Below, in pieces: positions 22,942 to 32,069 of a stretch of DNA of 64,000 nucleotides (position 1 is the first letter of the stretch; each line of letters begins with the position of its first letter). Source of the stretch: Ailanthus altissimus (lineage: Eukaryota; Streptophyta; Magnoliopsida; Sapindales; Simaroubaceae); the NCBI GenBank assembly GCA_946807835.1, contig OX327695.1:21992501-22056500 (forward strand). The letters run 5' to 3'. Both the position numbers and the translations under genes were made by a program. A model generated the notes under the pieces. That model saw only the letters and a program-made list of their open reading frames with translations, did no database searches and was not told the origin of the DNA.

Positions 22942-23230
22942 CTCTGTTTGTGATCCCCGAGATAGAGTTCCTCTTTCTCCTCCCTGATGCTTTAAAATGA
23001 AAGAAGCGTGAATTTTTATCCCCTGCTTGTAGCCATTGAACCCTCGAACGTTGCTTCCAATATGTCTCTTCTTTGTACATTAGTGCATCTAGGGATTTCT
23101 GAATCTTCGTTATCCCAGGCCATGTCTAAGCATTCACCTGCTGGTTCAAAGCCTCTAACAGTTGCTTTTTATTTTTTATCTCAGTCTTGAGTCTGCGGAA
23201 GTGTGCTAGATTCCACTTTTTTAGATGAGA
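22817..23230 (-). pseudogene. LINE ORF2 upstream segment, frameshifted
   Basis: The frame 23080-22817 encodes [21 protein letters not shown] and [12 protein letters not shown], the conserved stretch between endonuclease and RT in plant LINE ORF2. It overlaps the start of the RT frame in another phase, so one frameshift lies at about 22900-22940. Upstream of 23080 the same region continues with stops to the truncation point. Confidence 0.75.
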
Positions 23231-23240
23231 CCCAATGTGT

Positions 23241-23256
23241 ACAACCCTACCTCTCT
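23241..23256. repeat. Target-site duplication of the LINE, right copy
   Basis: ACAACCCTACCTCTCT, the partner of 20013-20028. Confidence 0.85.
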
Positions 23257-23259
23257 TAT

Positions 23260-23984
23260 CTATGCAAAAATCAAAAATAGTTTTCGTACTTTTTTTTTTT
23301 ATTGTGAAGATATCTCTATTTTTACCCTTTTCTTATAGCAAAAATCTCTTTCTTCACTCTTTTCTTTCTTTCTTCTATTCTTTTAGCCTATTCTCTTGTG
23401 GTTAATATTTTATCCACCTAGATTGGTGGTTCTTTGCTATCCAAACCTTAATCTGGATCAATTATTATTTTTGATCATCCAAATCTTAATACGGATTGGA
23501 TCTATAACTTTCTTTAATTTTTTTTCATTTTATAATAATAATAATAATAATTTTCTTTGTATTTGAAATTTTATTGATTCAAATATGTGGTTTACAAAAA
23601 AAAAAAAACTGATATAATATTATTTAGAAAGATCGATCTTAGTAGTGAAGAACAATTTGAAAGAGTTTTAAAGTTCGATTTATTATTTGGTAACGAAAGT
23701 TGTTGACACCTTTCTGTAAAAAACTTTCTAGACATATGGTTATATTTTGATCTTTCTAATTATTAATTTATTTCTAAATTTTTTTATTTGGATTGTAAGC
23801 GGATTTGTTTTGATTTTGTTGCTTTATTTCGAATGAAAATTGATATTTATGTATCAAACATTGGTTTCAATTATTTTTAATTTGTTTTAAAAAAATTAAA
23901 AAATTGATATTTATATTTATTCATTCAAATAAAAAATAAATACATCAGTCAGATGCAAATAATATTTAAATCTACTCAGCTTCT
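23260..23984. other. AT-rich intergenic DNA with short microsatellite
   Basis: No gene is seen. A short (ATA)n run lies at about 23532-23552 and homopolymer A/T tracts are common. Confidence 0.5.
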
Positions 23985-24180
23985 TCTTCTTTTATGATCA
24001 ATTTGATTCAATTGAGTTTTTTATTTAAAAAGAAAAGTACACTTCCTAAATATCTTATACATGCAACCTAATAGAAAAAAATGTCTCTATTTAATTGTCA
24101 TTTCTTGCTGACTATGAATACTAATCTTTTAAACGTGTTCTTCATGTAAAAGACAAATTTCAACCATATAATTAATACAA
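23985..24180 (+). repeat. Duplicated upstream block, copy 1 (pairs with 26985-27130)
   Basis: ATCAATTTGATTCAATTGAG and ACTTCCTAAATATCTTATACA appear here and again at about 26991 and 27034 in the same order, followed in both copies by TCTCTA-TAATTGTCATTTC. With the blocks below, this indicates segmental duplication of the DNA upstream of the lipase. Confidence 0.7.
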
Positions 24181-24651
24181 TCCATTCATAATTATTAATC
24201 CCTCAATTAGTTTAATCAATCCAAACCACCACTAATCAAATAGTGCCCTTACCATAACTTCACAAGTCATAGATAAGAATGATCTTTATATTATTAATAC
24301 AATTATTTTATAAAATAATACAGAAGTGGCTATATTTTATTTTCTGTTAAAGATAAGATAGATCAAATGCCTTCACAATAAATAAATGTGACATGATTAT
24401 TAATGTGACTTGAGAGTGATAGATCACATATAAAAATATTAACCAAATAGAAACGGAGGGCTTTATGCTTTGTCTCGTGTCGTGTTCGTCATTTGGAAAT
24501 AATTCATCCATGATACTGATTTCTTACATTTCTTTGTTTTTGCTTCATCTGCTTGGTACTTATATATATATAAATGCAGTCCCGAAATCGTGTATACATC
24601 AACCAATATATTTTTAGACATCAATAATAATATCATTGGCCCTTAGCCTTA

Positions 24652-24786
24652 TTTTGCACATGGATAAGAAGCTAGCTAGGATGAGTTAGGTGACCTTCTA
24701 TTATTTGATATTATCAACAAGCTTGTTGATTATTAATAGTACTTGTTTTGCACATGGACAAGAAGCTAGCTAGGATGAGTTAGAGT
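24652..24786 (+). repeat. Direct repeat pair around AAGAAGCTAGCTAGGATGAG
   Basis: The phrase TTTTGCACATGGA-AAGAAGCTAGCTAGGATGAGTTAG occurs twice (about 24652-24690 and 24744-24784), differing by one base. A shorter relative, GTGGACAAGCTAGGCTGAGTTA, lies upstream of the intact lipase at about 31262. Confidence 0.75.
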
Positions 24787-24860
24787 TTAATTAGTACAAT
24801 TGTTTAGCATCTTCGTATAAGTTAAGTGATCGGATTAAATTCAATGTTATTTAATATCAC
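24744..24860 (+). repeat. Orphan lipase-promoter block, copy 1a
   Basis: Aligns with 31262-31375 upstream of the intact lipase: GGACAAG-AGCTAGG-TGAGTTA-AGTTTAA, then AAGTTAAGTGAT-GG-TT-AAT. No coding sequence follows it. Confidence 0.6.
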
Positions 24861-25009
24861 GAGTTAGACATTTGTTATTAATTTTTTTTTTACTTTGATA
24901 TATAATAATGTTCTAGTAAAGATATTATTTGATCATTATAAGAGAAATAAATTTATATTATTAATAATTTAAAGATAAAAAATAAATTTAAAAAATAATA
25001 TTATTATAA

Positions 25010-25738
25010 ATATCCTTGAGCTTTGATCTAATAGTATCGATACCTTCAATTTTAAAAAATAAGTAATGATATTTAACCGTTAAAATATATTTTGTTAATA
25101 TTAACAAAATTATGCAAAATAACCAAATTGTCATTTTAAATTAAAAAGTAATGAAATGACATTACATAACAAACAGAGAAACAAAATTAAAAAAATATGA
25201 TTCTCCATAAAAAAAAATTTAAATTTCCATAATAAGTTAATAATATCTTTTTATTTCTTAATTTTTTAATTAATAATATAATTATTATATTAAAATATAA
25301 AATTAAATAATTTCTTTTTAAAAAAAAGAAGAACTTGTTGCAATGGCTAATTTTTACCGTAATTTTGTAGATCATTTGTGGTCACTTCAACTGCGGCAAA
25401 ATGTGATCATGTACAGTGGCCATTGTGGCCTAGAGTAACAACCACTTTTGGCCGCTTATAATGGCAGTCATTTGTGGTTGTTGCAAAAAGTGTTTGATAA
25501 AGAATAAGAATTGTTTAGACAAAATAATAATGAAATAACAATTTTATTATTAATAAAAGATTCTTTAAGGGCAAATGACATTTTATCTTATTAGTTTAAT
25601 TTAAATTTTATAAAATAAAATTAAAAATTAAGTCAATTTTAAAAAATAAAAATATCCTTCACCTATTATTTAAAGGTGGTATTACAATCAATTTTTAGAA
25701 TTGAAAGTATCGATGTTATTAGGCTAAACTTTAAGGGT
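25010..25738. mobile_element. Degenerate TIR element with GGCC-rich core
   Basis: Ends are inverted repeats of about 45 bases: TAATAGTATCGATACCTTCA on the left (about 25031) corresponds to TAATAACATCGATACTTTCA on the complement of the right end (about 25705-25724). The centre (25390-25490) is GC-rich with GGCCATTGTGGCC and TTTTGGCCGC, resembling the core of the element at 15739-16679, so the two probably belong to one Mutator-like family. It interrupts the duplicated lipase-promoter block. The flanking duplication is unclear because both sides are ATT/TAA-rich. Confidence 0.55.
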
Positions 25739-25837
25739 ATTCATAATAATATTTTTTTAAAAAATCAAAATAAATATTTAGGTGGGTTATTCTTTCATCA
25801 CGAAAGGTGAAATCAAAATTACAAAAACTAGGCGTAT

Positions 25838-26020
25838 TTCGGTAGGATTCAAACGGATACATTTATTTTCTAAACTCATTACTTAACTTTCCTAAGTTGA
25901 ATATATACGCGTCTCGAAGGAAATTTCCTATGCATCCACCTTATAGAAAATAAGACAAATATGGATGTTCATACTTTGCGTCACCTCACCTGCTTCTTAA
26001 GCTCATGAGTATTAGAGAAT
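25838..26020 (+). repeat. Orphan lipase-promoter block, copy 1b
   Basis: Aligns with 31375-31540 upstream of the lipase: TAGGATTCAAACGGATACAT, then TTCCTAAG-TGAAT, a TCCTATG motif, and TGTCACCTCACCTGCT (GCGTCACCTCACCTGCT here). Confidence 0.75.
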
Positions 26021-26489
26021 TGTCACATGTGGTTGGTAATATCAACAAAATTGCATTAGGATTTAATCTTTTTTTTAAACTTTTATTTATTAATTATCAG
26101 TTATATTAAAATTAAATAGAACTAGACGTATAAAGTTAGAAAACATACTTTTTATACATTGCTTAATATATTATCAAATAATAACTACTATTTATAAAAT
26201 AAATATTAATTTTTTAATGCAATAATTAAGTAATATTAACTAATAATAAAAATATCAGATGTCACATCAATTAAATTATAAAATTCTTATCATAATTATA
26301 CAAGTATAACATTATTGATAAAAATTAAATTTGTATTTCGGTAAAGTATCACAACAAAAACAATTTTACGATAGATGTGAAAATTCATAAATATAAGAGG
26401 AGGTAAAAGAAATAGTGATAGAATAAAATTAAAAAATATTATGAAATTTTGTAAAACCCTTTTACAAATTATAATAAATATAATTTTAG

Positions 26490-26640
26490 AATAGTATTTC
26501 AAAGAACTCTAGAAACGTACAATTTAAACTAACAAAAATAAAATTGACTAACAGGAATTACGATGCCACATGGGTATTTGACTTTTATCGGAGTTAGGCA
26601 CATTTTTTGCAAGATATATTATTAGAGGAATTTTCCTTCT
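26490..26640 (+). repeat. Orphan lipase-promoter block, copy 1c
   Basis: Aligns with 27315-27460 (copy 2) and more weakly with 31580-31700: GAAACGTACAATTTAA-CTAAC, then ACGATGCCACATGGGTATTT and GGCACATTTTTTGCAAGATA are almost identical in the two orphan copies. Confidence 0.75.
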
Positions 26641-26984
26641 TATAAGTTGAAATTTAAGTGAAAAATTATAATTAAGTTCAATTTTAAAATTTAATTTTTT
26701 TATACAATAAAATAATTAAAATAACAAACAAAAAATAGAAAGAATATAAAACAGATAATTAAAAGTACAACACAATCACTTAAATAGTTCAACCAATTAT
26801 TTACGTCTACAGTGAATTCATGAACCGTAACCTCTATTATTAATTTCTAAAAAAATTTACAAAAGAATACAATAAAAAAACACTCAAAATAACTTGATAT
26901 TTAATATACTCTTACTTTTCTATAAATAATAAACATTCAAATAACGAATTTAAATAGTGCCATGATTAATAATGTGACCTGGTG

Positions 26985-27660
26985 TGATAGATCAATTTGA
27001 TTCAATTGAGTTTTTTTTCATTTAAAAAAATTTACTTCCTAAATATCTTATACATGAAACTTAATAGAGAAAAATATCTCTACGTAATTGTCATTTCATA
27101 CTGATTATGAATATTAATAATTTAAATATGTTTTTTACAATTGATTATTTAAGGATAAAATTATTAAATTATAAATTATTAAGATTTAAATTATTAATTA
27201 ATTAAAAAAATTAAAATTAACATAATAATAATAAAATAGTAATGAAACAGTAAACAGTGATATCGCTTAATGTTTTATTAATTAGTAACTACTACTTAAT
27301 ATAATTTTACAACAGTATTTTAAAGAACTCCAATTTAAAATACAGAAACGTACAATTTAAGCTAACAAAAATAAAATTAAATAACAGGAAACACGATGCC
27401 ACATGGGTATTTAGCTTCTGTTGGTGTTGGGCACATTTTTTGCAAGATATATATAGATGGGAATTTAGCTTTGACTCGAAATTACTAAAGTCAAATTAAT
27501 ACAGCTTCAAGCAAATTGCATATTTTCTGCAGCAAATCAATGGAGGAAATACATTACGGCACTTTTTCTCAGTAATAGTTATTGGCATGGACACCTAAAA
27601 ATTGCCTTTTTTCTTCATTAATGGTCCTATTGAGCCGTCACCGTTTAGCTGTAGTACAAC
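26985..27660 (+). repeat. Orphan lipase-promoter block, copy 2
   Basis: A second upstream copy. It repeats 23985-24130 and 26490-26640 and then continues with AAGTCAAATTAATACAGCTT (about 27489) and CAATGGAGGAAA (about 27539), as in the true promoter (31708 and 31757). It ends with CGTTTAGCTGTA (about 27642), equivalent to 31911-31924 in the true promoter, which lies about 60 bases before the TATA box. The TATA box and coding exons that should follow are missing. Confidence 0.75.
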
Positions 27661-28012
27661 ACTAAGTATGGGTTGTATTGACGGTTTAAAATTTTAGAAA
27701 AAAAAATTAGGCTTTTAAAATTTTAAAAAAAAATTATAAATTTTGATATTTTTTAAAATTTATTTTTGTTAAATAATAATTTTCGTCTATTTTAATAGTA
27801 AAATGGATAAAACTAATGAAAATGTGATCATATTGTTAATAGTAATTTTTATCTATTTTAACAAAAAATTAATAAACTAGCAAAAATATAATTATGCTTA
27901 CATTTTAACTAAAAAATTAAATTTAATTAAATGTTAAAAAGATAGTTTAAACTTCTAAATTTTGTAGTTAACAGCCATATACTTTAATCAATTAAATTAT
28001 TCCACTTTCATC
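27661..28012. other. AT-rich DNA replacing the expected lipase start
   Basis: Only A/T-rich sequence without gene features is seen where the second promoter copy breaks off. Confidence 0.5.
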
Positions 28013-28170
28013 TTTATTTGTGAGTTTATAAATCTGTTAACATATTGTCTTCAATATCATATGCTAATAACTTTTTAACCAGTTGAGCTATTCTAGGTTT
28101 TTCTTTATTTGTGAGTTTGAAAATCTATTAATATATTATTCTCAAGATTACATGTAATAATATTAAAAAT
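28013..28170 (-). repeat. Tandem pair resembling a tRNA-derived (SINE-like) fragment
   Basis: Two diverged units about 92 bases apart share CTTTATTTGTGAGTTT (about 28011 and 28103). On the minus strand, 28076-28092 reads TAGCTCAACTGGTTA, matching the box A of tRNA genes, but a good box B is not retained. A tRNA-related relic is a guess. Confidence 0.3.
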
Positions 28171-28221
28171 ATAATTAATATGAATTAAATTCTAATTACT
28201 TATATGATAATAGTACTCATC

Positions 28222-28540
28222 ACTACGTTATAATAAATTTTGTTGAAATTATTCCAAAACAGAGAATACAAAATAAGAAACAACATAGCTCTAGCCATTG
28301 CAAAAGCCACCGCCCACAACAACACCATGTTGCCCCTTATTGTCGTCAGGCACCGTGCCCGTCATCTGTCAATATTTCAATCGACTCAAAAATGATTATA
28401 GTCGATGGTCAGCAGCAGGGGCTGGGGGAGAGAGGGTAATGGCTTATAATATGCAATGACTTATACGATGGCTAAAGTTCTGTCATTTTATATTTTTTTA
28501 TTTTTTGTTTTAATATTATTTTAATAAAATTTATTGTAGT
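28222..28540. mobile_element. Small TIR element with GC-richer core
   Basis: The left end AATAAATTTTGTTGAAATTA (about 28233) and the complement of the right end, AATAAATTTTATTAAAATAA (about 28516-28535), are inverted repeats that continue for another ~15 bases. The centre (28310-28440) is GC-richer and non-coding. A clean target duplication was not found. Confidence 0.5.
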
Positions 28541-29165
28541 ACATTAATAAATATTCTTACTTGTCATGATGACTATGATTCAATCTTGTCAATGACCTTT
28601 TTTTCTTATGTTGGGTCTGTTAACTTTAGAGTTTAGACCGAAATTTTACTTTTACCCATTTTCAATTAAAATTAACAAAAATTATTATTTAATAAAAATT
28701 TTGATAAAATTTTAAAAATATTAGAATTTACATGTTCATTTTCTAAAATTTGAAGTGTCATGTCAATCTTTTCCTAAAAATTTAAAAAAAAAATGTTTTT
28801 CTTGTAATGTGACATCTAGTAACATTATTTCAATGAAGTATTAAAGACTAATATTAATAATTTTTTAAGGTAATCTCGGCAATCATGAGGTGAATTTTAG
28901 ATGTACAAGACACTTCTATATTTTTTATATGAGATCGTTGTCTGGCCAATTCACGGAGGTTTTATAAAAAAAATATTTAAGTAATGTATGGTTGAATGAA
29001 ATAAATAGGAGAATATAACGAGGAACTTTTCTTTTCCTTACCTTACTTTTATATTTGGTTGAAGAATAAGGATTTTTTTCTCATTATTTCAAAGAATTGG
29101 GTTTAGGAATCCTAATTCCACCTTCTCATAAAGTTTAAAAGTTTTGCATTATTCTAAGTTAAGAA
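28541..29165. other. AT-rich DNA, nothing recognised
   Basis: No ORF or repeat structure could be supported. Confidence 0.45.
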
Positions 29166-29167
29166 AT

Positions 29168-29261
29168 TTGATTTTAATATTTCATTTTTGTTAATTAAAT
29201 CAACACAATTAATTTGATTTTAATATTACATTTTTATTAATTAAATCAACACAATTAATTA
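29168..29261. repeat. 46-base tandem duplication
   Basis: TTTGATTTTAATATT-CATTTTT-TTAATTAAATCAACACAATTAA occurs twice back to back with two differences, a local duplication with no apparent function. Confidence 0.8.
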
Positions 29262-31100
29262 CTTTATTTAAATTATAATTTTTTATTAATTATATTACAT
29301 TACAATTTGTTACATCTCAAAATTACAATTGCTTGATAATACTATTACATTTCAACTATTTTTTACAATATTAATTACCTCTTAGTTTCTCAAAATTCAA
29401 AATTTTAACCTTAGAATAGGGGTGTAGAAGCTATGCCACTAAAGCAAACAATTATATATAATATTATAGTTTTTTTTTTAAAGCTCAAATCTAGATAATT
29501 GTTATCACCGGTGAGATTTCGGTGTCTGCAATGGCAACTCGCCGATTCTAGCTACGAAGGGTAATGAATTTCCTATGTGTATCAAAATACTCCACGTTTT
29601 TCGATCTATTTAATTATATGAACATTGGCTGAAACAGAGTAAAGGCGTAGCCTTAAACATGAGAAAAAGCATGGCGGCTACAACAACTATGTTGTCTAAT
29701 AGACGCACTTTGGAGCAAGTTGCCATCATCATCAAACACTTTGCTAGACGGGGAACCCAAAATTGATAGTAGAGCAATTCAACGTCTCGTTGTTTGACGA
29801 TGATGTTACGACGGAGGCATAAATTCCGTCATGTGTTGTGACATTTTGTCATTGATTTGACGATCAGAACTTGACTTGCGCAAAAATCATAGTTTGACTT
29901 CAACAGTTCTTTTGATACCGCTGGAGTAAATGTTACTGATGGTGGTGAAATTTTGATGCCTGGTTCACCGGCTTAATATTTTTATTTATCATTCATTTTA
30001 TATTAATTATATTATTACTTACCATAAATTTAATATAATGTATTAATGAATAAAATATATTATATTTGTTATTTAAAATATATAAGAAAAGGAAACCTAA
30101 GAGTATTTATTTATTAAAACTATTATTTAATGAATACAAAATTCTGGTTAGAATATACAATTGGAAGAATATTTCAAAAATTAGTTAAACATTTAAAGTA
30201 AAATTAGATTTTGATTTCTTTCTTAGATTTTGAGCGTAACTAATATAAAATAAAGCGATTTTTCATTAAAATCCTCATTCATTCCATCAATAATTCTTTA
30301 TTTCAAAACGAACAGGATAATTAATTTATATATTATTTATTTTTTAAAAATAAATTAGTAATGATTATTTTTAAATTTTTTTGAAAATATTTTCTTATTT
30401 TGTTATTGTTTTAATTTGAAGGTTTTGTTTTAGTTAAATTTTATTAAAATAGTTAATAACTTTACAATTTAAAAATCAAACTCTAGCTTAATAGTTATTC
30501 TCCAAGAAATTAAAAGAAACTTTTACTCTTTTTTTTACAAGAAAAAATATTGACTTGATTGTTTACATTTTTTTTTTGCTTAAAGCAAAATCTCATCATT
30601 TATTCCATGGTGTAAGTATAAATTCTTTTCATAATTAAATAATTTATTGAATATATTTTTTTATTAAAAATTTAAGAATTCAACAATAAAAATTACTTAA
30701 AATTTTGTTTTTCAATCTATTCTTCCTTTAATATTCTTCTTAATCATTGCAAATTATTCTTGATTTTTAATGTTATTATTTGTCAAAGAGAAAATATTTG
30801 TTTGCTTGTAGTATAAAAAATTGTTTCATAACTTTGTAATTAAAAGGGTTAATAAAAAAAATTATTTGAATATATATCCTTTTAGTGATTACTGAATAGA
30901 ATTGGTATAAAATTAACTAAATTTATTGAGTTTACTAATTTAATACATATAATTTTTTTTTTATATAAATTGATATAAGAAATAATTATTAATAGCATTA
31001 AATATATAAGTCAATAAAATAAATAATGTATTATAAAGAATTATAGATGTAGTATAGTGTTAACGTTTCTGTCATGTTGTCAATTCATTCGGACCCAAGT
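29262..31100. other. Intergenic DNA with a GC-richer non-coding island
   Basis: Between about 29500 and 29980 the base composition is more balanced, but every frame is broken. The island begins near CACCGGTGA and ends near TTCACCGG, a short inverted match that may mark an element, though the arms are too short to be convincing. The rest is AT-rich without features. Confidence 0.4.
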
Positions 31101-31984
31101 TTTTAAACGTGATGTTTTAGAATTTTTCATCACCAGGCCAAGACAAATTTCAACCTAACTGCTAAAAATAATTACTGGATCACGACCACCAATCCAATGT
31201 TTGTTGATTAAAATTTCAGCCTTACTTGAACATGACATAATTTTATATATTACGTGGTTCACGTGGACAAGCTAGGCTGAGTTACAGTTTAAGAACCATC
31301 ATCGATTAGGCGCCGCCTTAATTATAAGTAAAGTGATTGGGTTGGATTTGATTTCAGTGCTGCTTCAGGATCCATAGGATTCAAACGGATACATTTACTT
31401 GTAAATTCATTACTTTGATTTCCTAAGGTGAATCCTATAAACGTATTTCAAAGAAAAAGTCCTATGTGTAAACATGAAATAAAAATATGGATGTATGTTC
31501 ATGTTTTGTGTCACCTCACCTGCTGCCTCTTATATATTCGGGAAAATGAATATGGTAACTGTTTAATATAATTTGAGAAAACTATTTCAATGAACTCCAG
31601 AAACATACAATTTAACAAAAATAATAAATTAAAAAAGGGGAATGTGGACGGCAAATGTGTAATTGCATACTGTTGGACATAAATGAGCATATAGCTTCAT
31701 ATTAAAAGTCAAATTAATACAGCTTTCAGGCAAGTTGCTTATTTTCTGAACCTAGTCAATGGAGGAAAAGGAACGTACAACAGTGCATTTTTTTTTTCAA
31801 TACTAATAAAAAAGAAAACAACAAGATTGTATTTCAAAAGCATTATTTTCATTGACACGTGAACATTGCCTTTTTAATTTTTAACATTATTTTTTTTACA
31901 TGCAAGGATCACGTTTTAGCTGTAAACGTAGCCGGCCAAAGTAGCTGATCGTCTTAGCACCAAATAATTTCGTTGCAATTTTGC
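31101..31984 (+). promoter_or_regulatory. Upstream region of the lipase gene
   Basis: This is the DNA between the duplicated upstream blocks and the TATA box. Parts of it (31262-31540 and 31580-31924) are repeated as orphan copies at 24.7-27.66 kb, as detailed there. It includes TGACACGTGAAC at about 31853, containing an ACGTG core typical of G-box/ABRE elements bound by bZIP or bHLH factors in plants. Whether this motif works here cannot be told from sequence. Confidence 0.5.
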
Positions 31985-31994
31985 TCTATATATA
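31985..31994 (+). promoter_or_regulatory. TATA box of the lipase gene
   Basis: CTATATATAC lies about 80 bases before the ATG at 32070, leaving room for a transcription start about 30 bases downstream and a ~50-base 5' leader. Confidence 0.7.
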
Positions 31995-32069
31995 CCCGGC
32001 TTTTGGTTTGAGTTAAAATAACACCAAAGCATCAAAACCAATACATTTCCTTGTTTCTGCATACAAGCC

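Larger units (their letters stand above)
20029..23240 (-). mobile_element. 5'-truncated L1-type LINE retrotransposon
   Basis: This minus-strand element has a poly(A) tail (a run of 17 T on the plus strand, 20030-20046), a 16-bp target duplication, and ORF2-type domains: reverse transcriptase, the zf-RVT cysteine region and a C-terminal RNase H. The endonuclease expected at the N-terminus is absent, because sequence stops at about 23240, as happens with incomplete reverse transcription. RNase H in a LINE ORF2 is characteristic of plant L1 relatives. Higher GC content than the surroundings and few disabling changes suggest a rather recent insertion. Confidence 0.9.

Noticed and set aside
25187..26502. 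Minus-strand ORFs rich in Ile, Phe and Lys
   Set aside because: Low-complexity translations of A/T-rich DNA; no start context or homology visible.
29500..29990. TIR element bounded by CACCGGTGA and TTCACCGG
   Set aside because: Inverted match is only about 8 bases and no target duplication was found.
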